Shown: positions 44,782 to 52,977 of the stretch, one piece after another
How the letters are laid out: the number at the start of each line of letters is the position of its first letter
How positions within the stretch are numbered: position 1 is the stretch's first letter
Assembly: GCF_007991655.1 (NCBI RefSeq)
Contig: NZ_BJYT01000007.1
Location: 1 to 64,000 of the forward strand
Direction of reading: 5' to 3'
Source: Segetibacter aerophilus
Lineage (GTDB): Bacteria; Bacteroidota; Bacteroidia; Chitinophagales; Chitinophagaceae
DNA length: 64,000 nucleotides
The notes under the pieces: generated by a model
What the model saw: the letters and a program-made list of their open reading frames with translations, nothing else
Told to the model about the DNA's origin: nothing
Database searches by the model: none
Program-made: the position numbers and the translations under genes

Positions 44782-45936
44782 TTAAACTGTTATAGATGAA
44801 GGAATAACTTTTTGTGTTTCCCTGGGATGAATGGTTTCGACTTTGGACCGTAATGAAGAACCTGGTCTTTTAGAAAGCACCGCTTTTATTTCCGACACAA
44901 TGGATAGTGCGATTTCATCTGCTGTTTCTGCCCCGATATCCAGGCCTGTAGGGCCGTAGAGATCTGCAATCGTTTCTTCGTTAATTAATATTCCCTGTTC
45001 GATTAATTCATCGATCATCCTGTCCAGTTTTTTCTTTGGCCCTAAAGCACCAATATAAGGTAGCTGCAAGGGGAGCAAATGTTTTAAGGCAGCAATATCA
45101 TAATTGTAATTATGGGTCATTAGAACGGCAACGGTATTTGCATCGAAAGTTAGCTGCGAGATAGCATTCTCAGGTTTTGAAATAAGGATCCGACTTGCTA
45201 AAGGAAAACGTTGCAGGGTAGCATAATTTGGGCGGCCGTCAACAACAGTTGTTTCCCATCCTAAAACGCTTGCAATTTGAACCAAAGGAAGAGTGTCATT
45301 ACCGGCACCAAAGATGATTAAGGAAACAGCCGGAGATATTAATTCAACAAAACCGGTAAGAAGGTTTTCTACCTCGTATTCTTTTGTAACTGATTTTTTG
45401 TTGCGTATGGCTACCTGGGCATCGTCAACCAAAGTATTTCTTAAAAGTCCTCCTTCCAGCGAAGTTTTAATTGAACCTTCTTCTGTCACCAACATACATG
45501 TTCCCGGTTGAACTGTTTTTTTATCCATTGAAAACAGCGTAACCAATACTGCTGACTGCCGCTTTTCTAAAATAGTCTTAATAAAGCCAATTGGGTTAAG
45601 TTGATCATCCGCACTAATTGGTTCTATTAATATTGATATGATTCCGTTGCAGCCAAGCCCCACTCCCAGTTTCGCATCATCTTCATCTGTCGTGTCGTAC
45701 GTAACGAGCATTGGTTTTTTCTGCACAATAACAAGCTGCGCCTTTCGCAAAGCATCACCTTCGAGGCAACCACCGCTAATAGCTCCAGTAAGCTGACCGT
45801 CCTCTGTCACCAACATCCGCGCACCCGGCCTTCTATAAGCTGAACCTTCCAGGTGCACAACCGTCGCTAGAGCTGTTTGTTTACCTTGCTGCTGCGCTTC
45901 GTCATACGCCCTTATGATGTCTTTCAATTCTTTCAT
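44782..45936 (-). CDS. xdhC: XdhC/CoxI family maturation protein
   Basis: A 384-residue protein that binds and inserts sulfurated molybdenum cofactor into xanthine-dehydrogenase-family enzymes. The N-terminal XdhC/CoxI region shows LATVVHLEGSAYRRPGARML and GAISGGCLEGD, then DAKLGVGLGCNGIISILIEP. The C-terminal Rossmann-type domain has LIIFGAGNDTLPLVQIA and VLMTHNYNYD, followed by IGALGPKKKLDR. ATG 45936 is preferred to TTG 45957. Follow-on MocA-like gene supports this assignment. Confidence 0.93.
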   Translation of the reverse strand: MKELKDIIRAYDEAQQQGKQTALATVVHLEGSAYRRPGARMLVTEDGQLTGAISGGCLEGDALRKAQLVIVQKKPMLVTYDTTDEDDAKLGVGLGCNGIISILIEPISADDQLNPIGFIKTILEKRQSAVLVTLFSMDKKTVQPGTCMLVTEEGSIKTSLEGGLLRNTLVDDAQVAIRNKKSVTKEYEVENLLTGFVELISPAVSLIIFGAGNDTLPLVQIASVLGWETTVVDGRPNYATLQRFPLASRILISKPENAISQLTFDANTVAVLMTHNYNYDIAALKHLLPLQLPYIGALGPKKKLDRMIDELIEQGILINEETIADLYGPTGLDIGAETADEIALSIVSEIKAVLSKRPGSSLRSKVETIHPRETQKVIPSSITV

Positions 45937-46049
45937 CTCTATCTCTTTTTGAAGCAAACCTTATAGTGCATGTTGAACAAAAGTAGTTCTATTTGCTTTT
46001 TTTACTAGCTAAACGAAAGGTGTTACAGATGTCGGGTCTTCGTTTATTG

Positions 46050-47234
46050 TTAGAGTAAGTTCAACTCAAAAACCTCACCTTCCTTAAAATAGTCACGGTC
46101 GGGAGGAAGTGTAATGATGCCTTCTGCTTTTGTAAGGGTAACCAAATCACCGGACGTTGAACCGGTTATTGGAGTAGCGACAATCTTGCCATTATTATTT
46201 AAAAGGGTAACCAACAAGTGATAAGACAAAGCCGGCTTGAAGTGCACATCTGTTGCTAAGGCTGCAAATTGTTTTGTGGTGTTGAAGCGCATGCATTGAT
46301 GCAGCCATTGTTTAAAAAACTGGTGATAACAAACAAACGCAGAAACCGGGTTTCCGGGAAAACCAAAAATGAGCGTGTTTTTAATCGTTCCAAAAAGAAA
46401 AGGCTTCCCGGGTCTTTGCGCTACTGTATGGAAGGCCTGCTGCATACCTAACTCCTGAAGAACTGTTGGCAAATAATCAAACTTGCCTTTTGACACTGCA
46501 CCCGAAAACAGTACAACGTCATTACTATTTGAAAGGGAAGCAATTTCGGAACTCATACGTGTAGGATCATCCGGCAGATGAACAGTATCAGCATGAATAC
46601 CCTCAGATAATAAAGCTGCAGCAAGCATGTACACATTCGAACGTCTTACCTGGTGTGCATCTGGTTGTTCTGATACATCCACCAATTCATCCCCTGTAGA
46701 GCAAATAGTAATTTTCGGAAGCCGTAAAACCTTCACTTGTGATAAGCCTACTGAAGCCATTATGCCAATCATCGCAGGCGTTATTCTTTCCCATTTTTCT
46801 AAAAGCAATTCCCCTCTTTTACTGTCCGTTCCTTGCAGATGAACGTTTTGCATTGTTATCACGGTTTCGGCTTTAACAATTGCAATGCCTTCCGCAATCT
46901 CGCATTGTTCATATGGAACAACGACATCTGTATTTGCCGGCAAAATTGCCCCGGTCATTACTTCTAAGCAGTTGCCGTTGTTTTCAAGTTTCTTTTGAGG
47001 ATCTCCGGCTGCCTGGATATTTTCTATTGTAAATTTTCTTATACCCCTTTCAAAGGCCTCTCCATTTATTGCAATGCCATCCATCATTACCCGGTTATAA
47101 GGAGGAAAGTCACGATCAGCAAAAACAGGTTCTGCAAGGACGCGTCCGGCAGATTGAAGTAGTGGAACTTCTTCAGTTCCAAAACCTCTTTGTTGTTCAA
47201 GGATAAGGTTTAAAGCTTTTTGGACCGAAATCAT
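46050..47234 (-). CDS. moeA: molybdopterin molybdenumtransferase
   Basis: A 394-residue enzyme that inserts molybdenum into adenylylated molybdopterin. Domains and motifs: the N-terminal block VLAEPVFADRDFPPYNRVMM, MTGAILPANTDVVVPYE, ICSTGDELVDV, the MPT-binding FSGAVSKGKFDYLPTVL, PGKPFLFG and IFGFPGNPVSAFV. The start ATG 47234 overlaps the transporter stop by one base (TGATG). TTG 47237 is an alternative. Confidence 0.95.
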   Translation of the reverse strand: MISVQKALNLILEQQRGFGTEEVPLLQSAGRVLAEPVFADRDFPPYNRVMMDGIAINGEAFERGIRKFTIENIQAAGDPQKKLENNGNCLEVMTGAILPANTDVVVPYEQCEIAEGIAIVKAETVITMQNVHLQGTDSKRGELLLEKWERITPAMIGIMASVGLSQVKVLRLPKITICSTGDELVDVSEQPDAHQVRRSNVYMLAAALLSEGIHADTVHLPDDPTRMSSEIASLSNSNDVVLFSGAVSKGKFDYLPTVLQELGMQQAFHTVAQRPGKPFLFGTIKNTLIFGFPGNPVSAFVCYHQFFKQWLHQCMRFNTTKQFAALATDVHFKPALSYHLLVTLLNNNGKIVATPITGSTSGDLVTLTKAEGIITLPPDRDYFKEGEVFELNLL

Positions 47235-48010
47235 CAAATATCAATTTTCAGCGTGTACTTCAAAACAAGTTTCACCCCAATATACGAGACTAGAATACCG
47301 GTAAGGGCCCTAACTAATTCAGGTTTCAATAATCGCAAACTTAGCCGGGTTCCTAGTTGTCCGCCGAGAAAAACAGCTAATAGTAGTATCAACAGCAATG
47401 GAAATTCGACATGAAAATTGTTGCCGGCTACCTGCCCTAGAAGTCCGGCAATAGAATTTACGAGGATAAAAAAACTGGCAAGGGCCGCAATCTTTTTAGC
47501 TGTATCCCATTTGAGCAGGTTAAGTATCGGAGACAGAAGAATGCCCCCACCAATACCAACCAGCCCGGATAGAAATCCTGTACTTGTTCCTAAACCAATA
47601 TTTACCAGCCACGACTTGTTTGACACAACAGGTTTCTCAACAGCCTTTATAAATAATTGGGTAATTAATAATATGCCCGAAAGAGCAAGAACACAGCCTA
47701 AGAAAATGAAAAATGATTTTTGGGTAAGATGCAGCATTGCGCCAATAAATGCGGCGGGAACACTGCAAAGTGCCAACGGAAGAAATTTCTTTCTATCAAA
47801 AAATCCCTCTTTATAATATAAATACGAACCCGTGGAAACAACAACAAGGTTGCACAATAAGGCTGCAGTTTTAATTTGTAAAAAGTCAGGAATGCATAAA
47901 GCTAACAAGGCAAGATAACTGGAACCGCCACCAAAGCCGACAGAAGAGTAAAGCGCTGCAATCAGGAAAAAACCGGCAGACAACAACAGCAAATTTGGAT
48001 TGTCACTCAT
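47234..48010 (-). CDS. TSUP (TauE/SafE) family permease
   Basis: A 258-residue inner-membrane protein with about seven helices. The TSUP signature is GFFLIAALYSSVGFGGGSSY at the N-terminus and SGLVGIGGGILLSPIL in the second half. Members carry sulfite, sulfoacetate or other sulfur compounds. It overlaps moeB-rhodanese by 4 bp (ATGA) and moeA by one base, so it is translated within the cofactor operon. A role in sulfite or sulfur handling linked to the molybdoenzyme is likely but inferred. Confidence 0.9.
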   Translation of the reverse strand: MSDNPNLLLLSAGFFLIAALYSSVGFGGGSSYLALLALCIPDFLQIKTAALLCNLVVVSTGSYLYYKEGFFDRKKFLPLALCSVPAAFIGAMLHLTQKSFFIFLGCVLALSGILLITQLFIKAVEKPVVSNKSWLVNIGLGTSTGFLSGLVGIGGGILLSPILNLLKWDTAKKIAALASFFILVNSIAGLLGQVAGNNFHVEFPLLLILLLAVFLGGQLGTRLSLRLLKPELVRALTGILVSYIGVKLVLKYTLKIDI

Positions 48011-49098
48011 GAAACAATTAGTTTATTTCCCATTTCTTTTTGCCATTGTTCCATTCCGCCTTCAACGCTATATACCTGTACATCGTGATTATAGTCACGC
48101 AGAATATTCGCTGCTTTTATACTTCTCCCTCCTTTTTGACAAAGGGTGACAACCAGCATTGTGGTTTTTGAAGCAACACTTCGAACATCAAAATTCGAAA
48201 GGGGCTGAAGAACAGATTTTACCAGGTGGCCTTGCTGATATTCCTCCTGTTCGCGAACGTCGAGCAATAAAAACTCCTTTTCAGAATTCAGCCATTCAAA
48301 CAATTGTTTCGGTTTTAAAGTAGGAATAGTAGAACAATTGGGTGCATGGTAATTATCCTGTAACTCCTTGATCCTTTTGTTTTCTGGCTTTGCTTTCAGC
48401 TTAACCTCGTATTGATCATTATTTAGCAAGTCAAAAATTCGGAGATAGCCTGAAGCCGTTTTTCCAATTCCGGTAATCACTTTTACGGCTTCTAAAGCCT
48501 GGTGCGTTCCAATAATGCCGGGAACCACACCGAGAACTCCGGCAGTATTACAATCAGGAATTTCGCCAGGGGAAGGATAATCGGGATAGAGACAGCGATA
48601 GGTCGGTCCATCCTTCAAATTAAAAACGCTTACATGACCTTCGTACTCCTGGATGGCTCCGTAAATAAAAGGCTTCCCAAGGATAACACAGGCATCGTTG
48701 ATTAGGTAACGTGCACTAAAATTATCCGTAGCATCTATTACTACATCGTACTCCTCAATAATTCCCAGCGCGTTATCTACGCTTAGAAATACTTCGATCA
48801 GATTTATTCTAATGGAAGGATTTTGTTGAGCAAGTTTTTTTGCAGCAACCGCTGCTTTAGACATTCCAACCTCAGACTCATAGTAGAGCACCTGCCGGTT
48901 TAGATTGGTGATTCCAATTGTGTCTCCGTCAACAACTCCGATTGTTCCGACGCCCATTCCTGCCAGGTATAATAAAGCAGGAACGCCAAGACCACCAGCT
49001 CCCACAACCAATACTTTTGAGGTTTGAAGCTTTTCCTGTGCTTCAGCTCCAAAGCCTTTTAAATTTATTTGTCTGCTATATCGTTCAGGAAAAATCAT
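48007..49098 (-). CDS. moeB: MoeB/ThiF-type adenylyltransferase with rhodanese domain
   Basis: A 363-residue two-domain enzyme. The MoeB/ThiF part has RYSRQINLKGFGAEAQEKL, VLVVGAGGLGVPALLYLAGMG (ATP site), GVVDGDTIGITNLNRQVLY, DATDNFSARYLIND and PSPGEIPDCNTAGVLG. The C-terminal rhodanese domain has LLLDVREQEEYQQGHL and the active Cys in VVTLCQKGGRS. It would adenylate the MoaD C-terminus and supply sulfur to it. ATG 49098 is used because it fits the family start; a GTG at 49155 would add 19 residues encoded by an interspersed repeat. Confidence 0.93.
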   Translation of the reverse strand: MIFPERYSRQINLKGFGAEAQEKLQTSKVLVVGAGGLGVPALLYLAGMGVGTIGVVDGDTIGITNLNRQVLYYESEVGMSKAAVAAKKLAQQNPSIRINLIEVFLSVDNALGIIEEYDVVIDATDNFSARYLINDACVILGKPFIYGAIQEYEGHVSVFNLKDGPTYRCLYPDYPSPGEIPDCNTAGVLGVVPGIIGTHQALEAVKVITGIGKTASGYLRIFDLLNNDQYEVKLKAKPENKRIKELQDNYHAPNCSTIPTLKPKQLFEWLNSEKEFLLLDVREQEEYQQGHLVKSVLQPLSNFDVRSVASKTTMLVVTLCQKGGRSIKAANILRDYNHDVQVYSVEGGMEQWQKEMGNKLIVS

Positions 49099-49137
49099 TG
49101 AAAAGTTTTTGGTTACCGGCTGTGGTAAAGGTCTCAT

Positions 49138-49243
49138 CATCGTTGTGTCACTCACTTCAACGGCAATTGCTGGTTTTCAACGTTTTTTTGATCGTTTCGC
49201 TCAATCGCTAAAAAATGTACAAGAGTGCGACGCAACGATGTCC
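49138..49243. mobile_element. short inverted-repeat element (repeat pair)
   Basis: About 106 bp upstream of moeB. The left end CATCGTTGTGTCACTCACTT (49138-49157) is an inverted, imperfect copy of the right end AAGAGTGCGACGCAACGATG (49221-49240), with CATCGTTG and CAACGATG at the outer edges. It resembles the pair at 41038-41240 but lacks the internal hairpin. No ORF. It may also carry transcription signals. Confidence 0.5.
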
Positions 49244-49279
49244 GATTTTTGTTATAGCGCCGGGCTCATAGAACCTAAC

Positions 49280-50272
49280 CTATCCGCCTAAAAACGACAT
49301 TGACTTATGTGCCACTTCATTGCTTAAGGCCTCGGCTTCAAAACCATTTTTTGCGCGCATGCTTACGGCAGCTAAAATCTCCTCCTGGATTTCTTCTTCG
49401 GAAGCACCAGCCCGCATAACATCACGAAGATTGACAGCAGCAGGACCATACAAACAAGTTCTTAACTCACCTGTTGCAGACAAGCGGATGCGATTACAGG
49501 TTCCGCAAAACGTTCTGCTGAAAGATGGGATAATACCAAACGAACCTTTATAACCAGGGATTTTATAATTGACAGAAGTGGAGCTGATCTCACTTTCCAA
49601 CTTATGAATAACCGGAAAATGTTGATTGATGTAACGGTACACCTCTTTGTGGTCCCAGATGGGAACGGCAAAAGAGTCACTTCCATTGAAAGGCATTTCC
49701 TCAAGGAAGCGAACAGAGAGATCATGATTTTTTGTAAGCTCCACAAATGGAATGATGTCTTCTGTGTTTTTTCCTTCAGCCAGTACACAATTCAGTTTTA
49801 CATCGAAGCCATGCTCAAGCAATTTAAAAACACCTGCATACACAGACTCAAAACTGTCTCTTCTTGTTATTTCGTAAAAGCGATTACGGTCAAGAGAATC
49901 GAGGCTTAGATTAATCTTTTTGATGCCCATTTCCTTTAAAGCCAAAATATTCTTCGTCGTAAAACTTCCGTTGCTAGTGATTGAAATTTCCTGCAACCCG
50001 GGTATTGCGCTTATATTTTCAAGGAAAGGAATCAGGCCCGCTCTCACAAATGGTTCGCCACCTGTGATCCTGATTTTAGATACGCCCATCGAACAAAAGA
50101 TATTGGACAGCAGGTACATTTCATTAAAGGATAAGAGGTCTGAACGCTTGGCAAAATTTACCCCTTCCTCGGGCATACAGTAGTAGCACCTGAAATTGCA
50201 CCGGTCTGTGACCGAAAGCCTCAGGTAGGTGAGCTGCCTTCCGTATTTATCAATCAATAACTTATTTTCCAT
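49280..50272 (-). CDS. moaA: GTP 3',8-cyclase
   Basis: A 330-residue radical-SAM enzyme that starts molybdopterin synthesis from GTP. The radical-SAM triad is CNFRCYYC near the N-terminus (TDRCNFRCYYCMPEEG). ITGGEPFVRAGLIPFL follows. The C-terminal Fe-S site has FCGTCNRIRLSATGELRTC. Length is normal. ATG 50272 is chosen; an in-frame GTG at 50278 lies next to the moaE stop. Part of the minus-strand operon. Confidence 0.97.
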   Translation of the reverse strand: MENKLLIDKYGRQLTYLRLSVTDRCNFRCYYCMPEEGVNFAKRSDLLSFNEMYLLSNIFCSMGVSKIRITGGEPFVRAGLIPFLENISAIPGLQEISITSNGSFTTKNILALKEMGIKKINLSLDSLDRNRFYEITRRDSFESVYAGVFKLLEHGFDVKLNCVLAEGKNTEDIIPFVELTKNHDLSVRFLEEMPFNGSDSFAVPIWDHKEVYRYINQHFPVIHKLESEISSTSVNYKIPGYKGSFGIIPSFSRTFCGTCNRIRLSATGELRTCLYGPAAVNLRDVMRAGASEEEIQEEILAAVSMRAKNGFEAEALSNEVAHKSMSFLGG

Positions 50273-50278
50273 CTTCAC

Positions 50279-50689
50279 TTAGGGGTGTGCGTTTACCCAG
50301 ACACTGTTATCTATGTAAAATTCTTTTTTCCAGATCGGGACCGTTTTCTTCAACTCATCAATCAAAAAACGACAAGCTTCAAACGAGGCGTCGCGGTGAG
50401 CCGAAGTTACACCAATTGCTACAACCGCTTCCCCCGGCTTCTTTTCGCCCGTGATATGTAGTATGAGCAATTTTTCTATCGGCCATCTCTGTTTCGCTTC
50501 TTCAGCCAGTTTATTCATTTCTTTTAAAGCCATCTTTTTGTAGGCCTCAAAAACGAGTTTTACAACTTCCTTTCCTTTGGTATGGTTTCGAACAGTGCCG
50601 ATAAATAAATTGACCGCGCCGGTATCAGGAGATTCAAGGTATTGATACGCTTCACTTACATCTATATCTTCGACAATTTTTACCAGCAT
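50279..50689 (-). CDS. moaE: molybdopterin synthase catalytic subunit
   Basis: A 136-residue subunit that, with MoaD, adds two sulfurs to precursor Z. Family blocks: GAVNLFIGTVRNHTKGKEV near residue 25, LVFEAYKKMALKEM, HITGEKKPGEAVVAIGVTSA and AHRDASFEACRFLIDELKK, then PIWKKEFY near the end. It starts 9 bp after the moaD stop and ends next to moaA. Confidence 0.95.
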   Translation of the reverse strand: MLVKIVEDIDVSEAYQYLESPDTGAVNLFIGTVRNHTKGKEVVKLVFEAYKKMALKEMNKLAEEAKQRWPIEKLLILHITGEKKPGEAVVAIGVTSAHRDASFEACRFLIDELKKTVPIWKKEFYIDNSVWVNAHP

Positions 50690-50698
50690 ACAGTTTTG

Positions 50699-50938
50699 TT
50701 AGCCTCCACTTACAGGCGGTATTATGGCAACTTCATTTTCATCAACAAGAGTCTGATCGTCATCGGCGTACTCACTGTCAACAGCAACGGCCAGCGAATT
50801 CAGCTTTTCAATTTGAGGATATTTCTGCTTCATCCATTGCTTCAGTGCTCCGACAGTTTGAATATTTTCTGCCGTGCTTATCGTAAGTTTTTTCATTCCT
50901 ACAATTTCCCTCGAAATTCCAAAAAGTATTACGTCCAT
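50699..50938 (-). CDS. moaD: molybdopterin synthase sulfur-carrier subunit
   Basis: A 79-residue ubiquitin-like protein ending in PPVSGG, the terminal Gly-Gly that is thiocarboxylated by MoeB. Family features: MDVILFGISREIVG and LAVAVDSEYADDDQTLVDEN. ATG 50938 is used; a GTG one codon upstream also exists. It lies just upstream of moaE. Confidence 0.93.
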   Translation of the reverse strand: MDVILFGISREIVGMKKLTISTAENIQTVGALKQWMKQKYPQIEKLNSLAVAVDSEYADDDQTLVDENEVAIIPPVSGG

Positions 50939-51059
50939 CACTTCGATTTAAAAATATTCATTGGCCAGGTTCACCTACTATTTCACATCAGCTTTAAGCC
51001 TTTTACAAATCCAATTTCAAAAATAGTTAATCTGTAAATTTTGTTCTGTTAATCCTTAA

Positions 51060-52208
51060 TTACTTTTCACCTTGTCTCAATTCGCTAACCGCCATCTCAT
51101 ATTGTTCAGGCGAATTTGCATTTAAAAACTCTTTTTCGTTTGGAGCTTTTAGTAACAGTATGTCTGAATTTATTAAAACTTTCCGTGGGCAGGAGTAACC
51201 CTGGCTAAGAAACTGCAACAAGACAAAATAACTTTTCGGCTCCCAAAGCGTAATTAGTGGTTCGGGAAAATCCCCGCTAGGATCCAGGAAAGCAGTGGCT
51301 GTTTTTGAAGAGTTTCTGTTTGCGACCAGGTATTCAATTGTCCTTTCTGTAAGGTAAGGAAGATCACAGGCAATAGTAAGCCACGCGGCATTTGGGTCAG
51401 TCTGTAAAGCAGACAGGATGCCACCCATTGGGCCAAGATGAAGAAAATTATCCTGAATGAAAGGAAGCCGACCGCCAAGTTCTACAGCTTGTTCGGCATT
51501 ACAAGAAATGAATGCCTTGTTACAATGCTTTGATAGTAATTCGTACAAATATTCTCGTTGGCTTACACCATGATAATTTAAATCGCCCTTATCTTTTTTC
51601 ATCCTGCTGCTTAAGCCGCCGGATAGAACGAGACCGTTTATAGGAGGTATTCTTTTAGATAAAAGCTCACGGATAAATTCTGCTATACCATTTTCGTCAT
51701 TAAGAGAAAGCACCGGAATTTCATTGAAACCTTCATGTCTTTTAAGAAAATCAGGGATGCTAACAGTTTCATCCTTTAATAAAATCAATCGAATATCTGT
51801 AAGCTGTTCTAATTTTTTCTCAAGATTTTTAACGGGGTCGATCACCACAATTTGTGCTTTTGCTGTAAAGTGATTCCCGTTTACAATTATTAGATCCTGG
51901 TCATTAAAAATAGCTCTGCGTTGAAAGCTGTTGAGGTCGTTTTTGAAATCGAGTCTTTGAAAACTAATCTTATTCGTGTATTCTAAAAAGCCCCCATTGG
52001 CTATGGTAGTATCGTTAATGTTATCCGAACTGCCTGCATCTTTATGATCTGCATCAACATAAGCAATCTTACTGGAAGAAGACAATTGTTTGACGAGGCT
52101 ATTGGCAAGGGTTCGAATATTATTACACGTAGTACCAAGAATGGCAATCTCGTTTCGACCAAATTCTCCAAGGTCTGGCCGGGCAAGCTTTGCATGTTTT
52201 TGATGCAT
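51060..52208 (-). CDS. mobA: MobB-like / MobA fusion, molybdenum cofactor guanylyltransferase
   Basis: A 382-residue two-part protein. The C-terminal half is MobA, which adds GMP to molybdopterin: NGLVLSGGLSSRMKKDKGDL, LGPMGGILSALQTDPNAAWL and TIACDLPYLTERTI. The N-terminal half looks like MobB (VIDPVKNLEKKLEQL and DLIIVNGNHF), but its P-loop reads AILGTTCNNIRTL, without a Gly-Lys-Thr/Ser, so GTP binding there is doubtful. ATG 52208 follows the moaC stop by one base; TTG 52253 would overlap moaC by 44 bp. Confidence 0.85.
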   Translation of the reverse strand: MHQKHAKLARPDLGEFGRNEIAILGTTCNNIRTLANSLVKQLSSSSKIAYVDADHKDAGSSDNINDTTIANGGFLEYTNKISFQRLDFKNDLNSFQRRAIFNDQDLIIVNGNHFTAKAQIVVIDPVKNLEKKLEQLTDIRLILLKDETVSIPDFLKRHEGFNEIPVLSLNDENGIAEFIRELLSKRIPPINGLVLSGGLSSRMKKDKGDLNYHGVSQREYLYELLSKHCNKAFISCNAEQAVELGGRLPFIQDNFLHLGPMGGILSALQTDPNAAWLTIACDLPYLTERTIEYLVANRNSSKTATAFLDPSGDFPEPLITLWEPKSYFVLLQFLSQGYSCPRKVLINSDILLLKAPNEKEFLNANSPEQYEMAVSELRQGEK

Positions 52209-52209
52209 T

Positions 52210-52704
52210 TTATTGGTCTCGTCTAAAATCACTTTTGCCTCCTGTCTTTTCAATTAACCGGGTTTCTTTAATTACAATGTCATGAGAGAACGCTTTGCAC
52301 ATATCATAGATGGTTAAAGCCGCAACAGAAGCTCCGGTTAGGGCTTCCATTTCTACACCTGTTTTCGACGTAACAGATGCTGTACAGTTTATAACCACTT
52401 CCTTCTGGTCGTTTATGTTGATTTCTATCTTGCAATTTTCCAAAGGCAGGGGATGACATAGGGGTATTAGGTCAGCGGTCTTTTTTGCTGCCATTGTTCC
52501 CGCTATGATGGCGGTTTGAAATACCGGCCCTTTTTTGGTTTGAATGTCGCTTCCGGTAAAATGTTGCATAATCTCGTTGCCAAGGACTACAATGCTCTGC
52601 GCTTTTGCAATTCGTTTCGTCACTTGCTTGTCGCCAACATCTACCATCGCCGGATTGCCAGTTGCTTGATCGAGATGTGTAAATATTTTCAATTCCGGAT
52701 TCAT
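52210..52704 (-). CDS. moaC: cyclic pyranopterin monophosphate synthase accessory protein
   Basis: A 164-residue protein that converts the MoaA product to cyclic pyranopterin monophosphate. Motifs: FTHLDQATGNPAMVDVGDK, KKGPVFQTAIIAGTMAAKKT, LIPLCHPLPLENCKI and GVEMEALTGASVAALTIYDM, then CKAFSHDIVIKETRLIEKTGG. It is the first gene of the minus-strand molybdenum-cofactor operon. No molybdenum riboswitch is visible upstream. Confidence 0.97.
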   Translation of the reverse strand: MNPELKIFTHLDQATGNPAMVDVGDKQVTKRIAKAQSIVVLGNEIMQHFTGSDIQTKKGPVFQTAIIAGTMAAKKTADLIPLCHPLPLENCKIEININDQKEVVINCTASVTSKTGVEMEALTGASVAALTIYDMCKAFSHDIVIKETRLIEKTGGKSDFRRDQ

Positions 52705-52838
52705 TGCTTGATAAATTCTTATAAAATTAGCTCATCCAATGTTATGTTGCTCGTGAAGCGTCGGTTACAATTACTTAAAGTTTGGTTTATGCTACCCTGC
52801 TAACATAGCGATCATTAGCAGTTGAGTTGAAAATGGAA

Positions 52839-52864
52839 GTACAAGAGTGCGACGCAAGAATGCC
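52839..52864 (+). repeat. interspersed intergenic repeat, copy E
   Basis: GTACAAGAGTGCGACGCAAG then AATGCC, with AGCGATCATTAGCAGTTGAG just upstream. It lies between moaC and the DUF5686 gene. Confidence 0.65.
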
Positions 52865-52894
52865 GGGCTATTTGTTGTTGCCAGGTATAAAAAC

Positions 52895-52928
52895 AAAAAC
52901 CGCCCCAGATAAATCTGAAACGGTTTTT
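52895..52928 (-). terminator. rho-independent terminator of DUF5686 gene
   Basis: AAAAACCG (52895-52902) and CGGTTTTTTT around 52921, with inner CAGAT/ATCTG pairs; 50 bp from the DUF5686 stop. Confidence 0.78.
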
Positions 52929-52977
52929 TTATTGGGGGGAGCTTTTCAGGATATATAATCTCTTTTATTCGTCTTTA

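Noticed and set aside
52705-52977. Molybdenum-cofactor riboswitch before moaC
   Set aside because: I see no matching conserved structure; the gap holds repeat E and a terminator.
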